From Bimastos eiseni (taxonomy: Eukaryota; Annelida; Clitellata; Crassiclitellata; Lumbricidae), in NCBI GenBank assembly GCA_959347315.1, contig OY365813.1, forward strand, positions 18,233,130 through 18,297,129: 64,000 bases of DNA. Reading direction: 5' to 3'. Position 1 is the stretch's first letter. Each line of letters begins with the position of its first letter. A model generated the notes under the pieces. The model ran no database searches, was not told the origin of the DNA, and saw only the letters and a list, made by a program, of their open reading frames with translations. The position numbers and the translations under genes are program-made. Below, piece by piece: positions 63,601 through 64,000 of the stretch.

Positions 63601-64000
63601 AGTGCTTGAAGTAGTCTTGGCAGTAGTAGCATCAATAGTATTAGCAGCTGCAGAAGTAGTAACAGTGTTAGCAGCGCCTGTAGTAGTACTGTAGTCAGCT
63701 GCATCGCTAGGATTAGAGACCAGGGAGACAGAAGATTAAATATGATGGGGTAGAAGAGAGGCTACTGTATATCATTCTTTTCCCTAACCCCAAGATTTTT
63801 AAAAGTAACGATGTAACAATAATCATCTGTTGGTGACGATGCCGTCATAATCATGCAATAGTGGCACTATTCAAGCGGGAAGTATAGATCATGCATAGCG
63901 TAGAGTAGAAACAAATATATATATGTGTGGCGGACAGGCCACAAGGCTTGAATGAATGATTTATTTAAATAATCGGCTCGCCATAGCGTTATTTTACTTA
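63601..64000. other. AGTAGY-rich repeat then unassigned sequence
   Basis: GTAGTAGCATCAATAGTATT-type triplet words lie at 63611-63700. The remainder has no feature. Confidence 0.45.

Overview
The window is eukaryotic, from an animal nuclear genome, most likely a marine invertebrate. The evidence is one gene with a roughly 7-kb GT-AG intron, L2/CR1-type LINE fragments, hAT-like and Tc1/mariner-like elements with textbook target duplications, tRNA-derived SINEs, abundant microsatellites and an internal CCCTAA array. Nothing in the sequence fixes the phylum. No bacterial operons, CRISPR arrays or prophage are present, and there is one 200-base assembly gap (63401-63600).

Only two host protein genes are well supported. 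(1) A class A (rhodopsin-type) peptide-like GPCR on the + strand: exon 34984-35465 joined to exon 42416-43145, 403 residues. The phase-2 intron falls inside the Arg codon of the E-R-Y motif at the end of TM3. (2) A single-exon, GC-rich 1449-residue tetratricopeptide-repeat protein on the - strand (52455-48106), with a plausible splice acceptor 11 bases before its ATG. The two genes converge: GPCR 3' end at 43.1 kb, TPR gene 3' end at 48.1 kb. Nothing indicates that they work together.

The rest is intergenic or intronic repeat landscape. 0-6 kb: a fold-back mariner-like element carrying a nested hAT MITE, a second hAT MITE and copies of a dispersed repeat called R1 here. 6-19 kb: microsatellites, an RLE-type LINE 3' fragment (10.56-11.31 kb) and a tRNA-SINE. 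19-25.3 kb: a hAT MITE inside R1, a 1.83-kb hAT-like element inside a minisatellite, a LINE remnant, a 767-bp hAT-like element with a perfect 8-bp duplication, and a MITE-like unit enclosing telomeric repeats. 25.6-34 kb: long tetranucleotide arrays and three LINE remnants, one split by a 779-bp TIR element. 34-43.2 kb: the GPCR, whose first-exon end and 5' splice site are amplified as a 34-bp tandem array at the start of the intron. 43.2-48 kb: a minisatellite, a Tc1-like element and a perfect 33-bp hairpin. 48-52.5 kb: the TPR gene. 52.5-64 kb: compound microsatellites, a long AT-rich repeat that also occurs inverted inside the GPCR intron, and a LINE 3' end interrupted by a 2.07-kb hAT-like element that itself carries a SINE.

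R1 is a roughly 100-bp dispersed repeat (GTTTAACGACAC ... GCCCTCCTCCTTTATCC ... GGGACTGGCACTATCAGAG) present about 25 times in both orientations. It is often near R2, a longer AT-rich repeat starting CCACAGTTTAACGTCGT. All homology statements come from reading the sequence by eye; none was database-checked.
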